Source: Paenibacillus artemisiicola
GTDB lineage: Bacteria > Bacillota > Bacilli > Paenibacillales > Paenibacillaceae
Direction: 5' to 3'
Assembly: GCF_017652985.1 (NCBI RefSeq)
Contig: NZ_JAGGDJ010000026.1
Location: 1 to 64,000 of the forward strand
Length of the DNA: 64,000 bases
Notes under the pieces: model-generated
What the model was told of the DNA's origin: nothing
The model's database searches: none
Seen by the model: only the letters and a program-made list of their open reading frames with translations
Made by a program: the position numbers and the translations under genes
Shown here: positions 62,032 to 64,000 of the stretch, piece after piece
Numbering within the stretch: the stretch's first letter is position 1
How the letters are laid out: every line of letters starts with the position of its first letter

Positions 62032-62192
62032 ACTAGCATGAGTGGAGGTGCCATTTGGAAGAGCAAAAGTGCTAGTGATATCAAAGAGTAAGAAACTGAT
62101 GTAATTGGAATGGGAATGCCGGTTATTAGTTATAGGGAGAAGGTCACTGAACGTACCCTCATCAAGTAGATAGCTATAAATTTGACTCTATG

Positions 62193-62232
62193 CAGCCTTA
62201 GCTCAGTACTCGACCGAACTAAGGTTGTTTAA
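62193..62232 (+). terminator. Hairpin, possible terminator
   Basis: CAGCCTTAG and CTAAGGTTG pair, with further matches inside (62193-62227), followed by TTTAATTTC. No intact gene precedes it on the plus strand. Confidence 0.55.
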
Positions 62233-62370
62233 TTTCTTCTGAAATCACCAGCAGTAGTAATAAAAGTGAAAATAATGATGTACCTCACCTCGTCCATAAG
62301 TTGCTCGTTGGAGATGAAACGCGAACAGTACAATCAAGTGAAGAGGTCGCTAACGATATGGCCTCGCAGT

Positions 62371-62922
62371 CTAACGGTCCCTCAATGTCTTCAAAGCGCC
62401 ACTCCAAGCGATGACCTGGTTTAACATACCGTTTACCATTTCTACTTGACGATCGTCCGGTCTAAACACACTGAAGGATACGAAATCTGTGTAGAGAGAT
62501 AAGCCGACTTGGGTACGCACGTCTGCCATTTGCAACTCTCCGGCGATCAGCCGCAGGTTCTCCACCGCTCGGGCGCCACCTAGACTGCCGTAACCGACAA
62601 ATCCGGCTGCCTTGTTGTTCCATTCGTAGTAGATGAAATCAAGTGCGTTCTTGAGCACCCCTGAAGTGGCATGATTGTATTCCGGTGTTACGAACACAAA
62701 GCCGTCGAAAGAGGCTATCGTATTCGCCCACCGCTTAGTATGATCCTTCGTGTATTGCCCTGGCACCGGCTCGTCCAGCTGCGGCAAATGATAGTCAAGC
62801 AGATCTACGAGCGCGAACTCCGCATCGCTCCGTTTCTGTGCAATGTCGTAAACCCAGCGGGCAATGGTTTCCCCCTTACGTTCCGGACGGGTGCTTCCGA
62901 TGATGATACCGATTCTGATCAT
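62371..62922 (-). CDS. NADPH-dependent FMN reductase (flavodoxin-fold)
   Basis: The product has 183 residues. The FMN phosphate loop GSTRPERKGETIARWV (9-24) and the second flavin loop PEYNHATSGVLKNALDFIY (80-98) define the NADPH_dep_FMN_red family, which reduces flavin, quinones or azo compounds with NAD(P)H. AGGAGG lies upstream of the ATG at good spacing. It stands alone between remnants and is cytoplasmic. The natural substrate cannot be told. Confidence 0.9.
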   Translation of the reverse strand: MIRIGIIIGSTRPERKGETIARWVYDIAQKRSDAEFALVDLLDYHLPQLDEPVPGQYTKDHTKRWANTIASFDGFVFVTPEYNHATSGVLKNALDFIYYEWNNKAAGFVGYGSLGGARAVENLRLIAGELQMADVRTQVGLSLYTDFVSFSVFRPDDRQVEMVNGMLNQVIAWSGALKTLRDR

Positions 62923-63109
62923 ATTTGTTTTTTCCTCCTGTGGACTGGTATTCGGCTTTTTATAAACTATGCACTATTTTCCCCCGAAATTTTTCTTCTA
63001 ATCATATCAGAGTTGCAATTCCTACCATGATTCTTCATGTACCTCCCTCCACGCCCTCCACTTTATTAGCAAGGATATCTGCTGATTGTGAAAGCGAGGC
63101 GGACCCTCG

Positions 63110-63480
63110 AATCGGGCGTCCTGGGAAGGTACGTAGCGTCATGGGACATGCGCTGACCCTGCGGCACGATCGAAGGCCAAGATACGGCCGCGGCCATCGT
63201 TCGATTCGAGAATGGGGCGTTGGGGGGCGCTCAAGGGACGACCTCGTTTTATCCGGATTAGCCGCTCACACTCACCTTTCACGGCGAGAATGGAACGCTA
63301 GAGCTTGCAGGGACGGAAGTGCCCTATATCCGGCAGTTGACCGTGCGGGAACGTCCGGATCTCGCCATTCATCGTCCCGATGCACCCGAGGACCGGCTCG
63401 GGGAGGCGCTTCGAATGGGAGAAAAAGTGGCATCCGCAGATCGAGAGCCGTGGCCTCCAAACAACCTGCATTATTTATGG
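63110..63480 (+). pseudogene. Fragment of a Gfo/Idh/MocA-family oxidoreductase
   Basis: The coherent reading AAIVRFENGALGGAQGTTSF, YP, a stop, then LTLTFHGENGTLELAGTEVP matches the beta-sheet dimer domain of Gfo/Idh/MocA sugar dehydrogenases. It continues with RQLTVRERPDLAIHRPDAPE. The NAD-binding half is absent and an in-frame TAG interrupts it. It is a decayed 3' part of such a gene. Confidence 0.7.
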
Positions 63481-63612
63481 GATTGCCTGCTTCCTCAGGT
63501 TTGTCTCCGGGCGCGCCGGCAGATATCGTATTATTCTGTCGGAAAAGTGGTAAGCATCGGGTCGAAAGCACCTATAGGCAACCTTGTATATAAACAGTGG
63601 AACTTAAAGGAA

Positions 63613-63645
63613 GGAGCGAAAAGAACCCGGTCATGTAGACCGGGT
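63613..63645 (-). terminator. Terminator of the small peptide gene
   Basis: ACCCGGTC (63625-63632) and GACCGGGT (63638-63645) form a perfect stem. Read on the minus strand it is followed by TTCTTTTC. It lies 49 bases after the peptide gene's stop. Confidence 0.6.
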
Positions 63646-63693
63646 GTAGTACTGAATTCATCATGTCTTCCGTGCATATCGACTTAACCTCGA

Positions 63694-63792
63694 TTATTTT
63701 TGCACGCTAGGTTTTCCTTGATGGCTCGGATCGTTAGAGCGTGACGGACTTTTCTTGGGGGTGTTTTTTTCCGGTTTGGCTTTAGTGCTCAT
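63694..63792 (-). CDS. 32-residue basic hydrophilic peptide
   Basis: The peptide begins MSTKAKPEKNTPKKSPSRSN and ends HQGKPSVQK. It is rich in Lys, Ser and Pro and has no hydrophobic segment. A perfect AGGAGG lies 9 bases before the ATG on the minus strand, and a hairpin with T-run follows the stop, so it has all parts of an expressed gene. The composition resembles minor spore or DNA-associated peptides of Bacillales, but I recognise no exact family. Confidence 0.6.
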   Translation of the reverse strand: MSTKAKPEKNTPKKSPSRSNDPSHQGKPSVQK

Positions 63793-63901
63793 TATCGCTC
63801 ACCTCCTGCGTAATCTTCATAAAGAGTATTCCATTAAGCCGATATCCTTATTAAATGTATTACACTTAACCACGTGTTAACGTGGGACAGGGTATAACCT
63901 T

Positions 63902-64000
63902 TTGAGTGATAAAATTATTGTCACGGGCCGGTCGACCTACTGCAAAATGGGGGGCATTAACCCACACGTCATTGAAATTTTGACCGAATTCGCCGACGAC
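63902..64000 (+). CDS. Start of a gene running off the right edge
   Basis: A TTG at 63902 opens a frame that stays open to the edge (33 codons) beginning MSDKIIVTGRSTYCKMGGIN. The ribosome site is weak (GGGACAGGG about 10 bases upstream). The peptide reads as real, but too little is visible to name the family. Confidence 0.4.
   Translation, partial: MSDKIIVTGRSTYCKMGGINPHVIEILTEFADD

Noticed and set aside
1-64000. CRISPR arrays, rRNA and tRNA genes
   Set aside because: No regularly spaced repeats and no rRNA or tRNA-like cores were seen in any gap.

Overview
The window looks like chromosomal DNA of a Paenibacillus-type member of the Bacillales. The evidence is strong GGAGG ribosome sites, GTG and TTG starts, repeated LplA/LplB/YtcP-type sugar ABC cassettes paired with YesM/YesN-type two-component systems, candidate CcpA (cre) boxes and Bacillus-like intrinsic terminators. 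No rRNA, tRNA or CRISPR array was seen. Most of the window is dense, moderately GC-rich carbohydrate-uptake DNA. It is interrupted by AT-rich or decayed accessory blocks.

Region by region: (1) 1-3.1 kb is an AT-rich run of small unrelated genes (GNAT acetyltransferase, zinc-ribbon proteins, orphans). They are separated by copies of one repeat, a GC-rich stem followed by GCTAACGG, all in the orientation of the genes; this resembles a gene-cassette array. (2) 3.3-12.0 kb holds a membrane-anchored AraC regulator, an LplB/YtcP permease pair, a binding lipoprotein and three putative phosphoester hydrolases (PhnP-like, tyrosine-phosphatase-like, EEP). (3) 12.0-14.0 kb contains gene remnants and one secreted protein. 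(4) 14.0-23.2 kb holds a histidine kinase/response regulator pair on the minus strand, a divergent LplB/YtcP/lipoprotein operon and a DUF2961 (GH172-type) enzyme.

(5) 23.2-31.3 kb is a decay zone with pieces of a permease, an Orn/Lys/Arg decarboxylase and an ATP-dependent DNA ligase. It also carries an apparently intact recombination-like module (DEDDh exonuclease, winged-helix protein, Rad52-like protein) and an orphan HicB. (6) 31.3-41.2 kb is a defence island: a two-gene soluble plus membrane pair of RexA/RexB-like layout, a complete type I restriction-modification system (hsdM, hsdS, hsdR), a frameshifted IS3-family element and an integrase remnant. The housekeeping gene rlmD borders it.

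(7) 43.3-54.4 kb carries two complete CUT1-type importers, one with a histidine kinase/response regulator pair and one with a soluble AraC regulator. (8) 54.7-61.5 kb carries an Opp/Dpp-type importer with both ATPases, a two-helix membrane protein and a phytanoyl-CoA-dioxygenase-like enzyme. The ATPase signatures hint at oligosaccharide rather than peptide cargo. (9) 61.6-64 kb has remnants, an FMN reductase, a 32-residue peptide gene and the start of a gene that runs off the right edge.

The four CUT1-type cassettes have no ATPase of their own and presumably share an MsmX-type ATPase encoded elsewhere. Candidate cre boxes lie upstream of three transporter or regulator units, which would place much of the window under glucose control.
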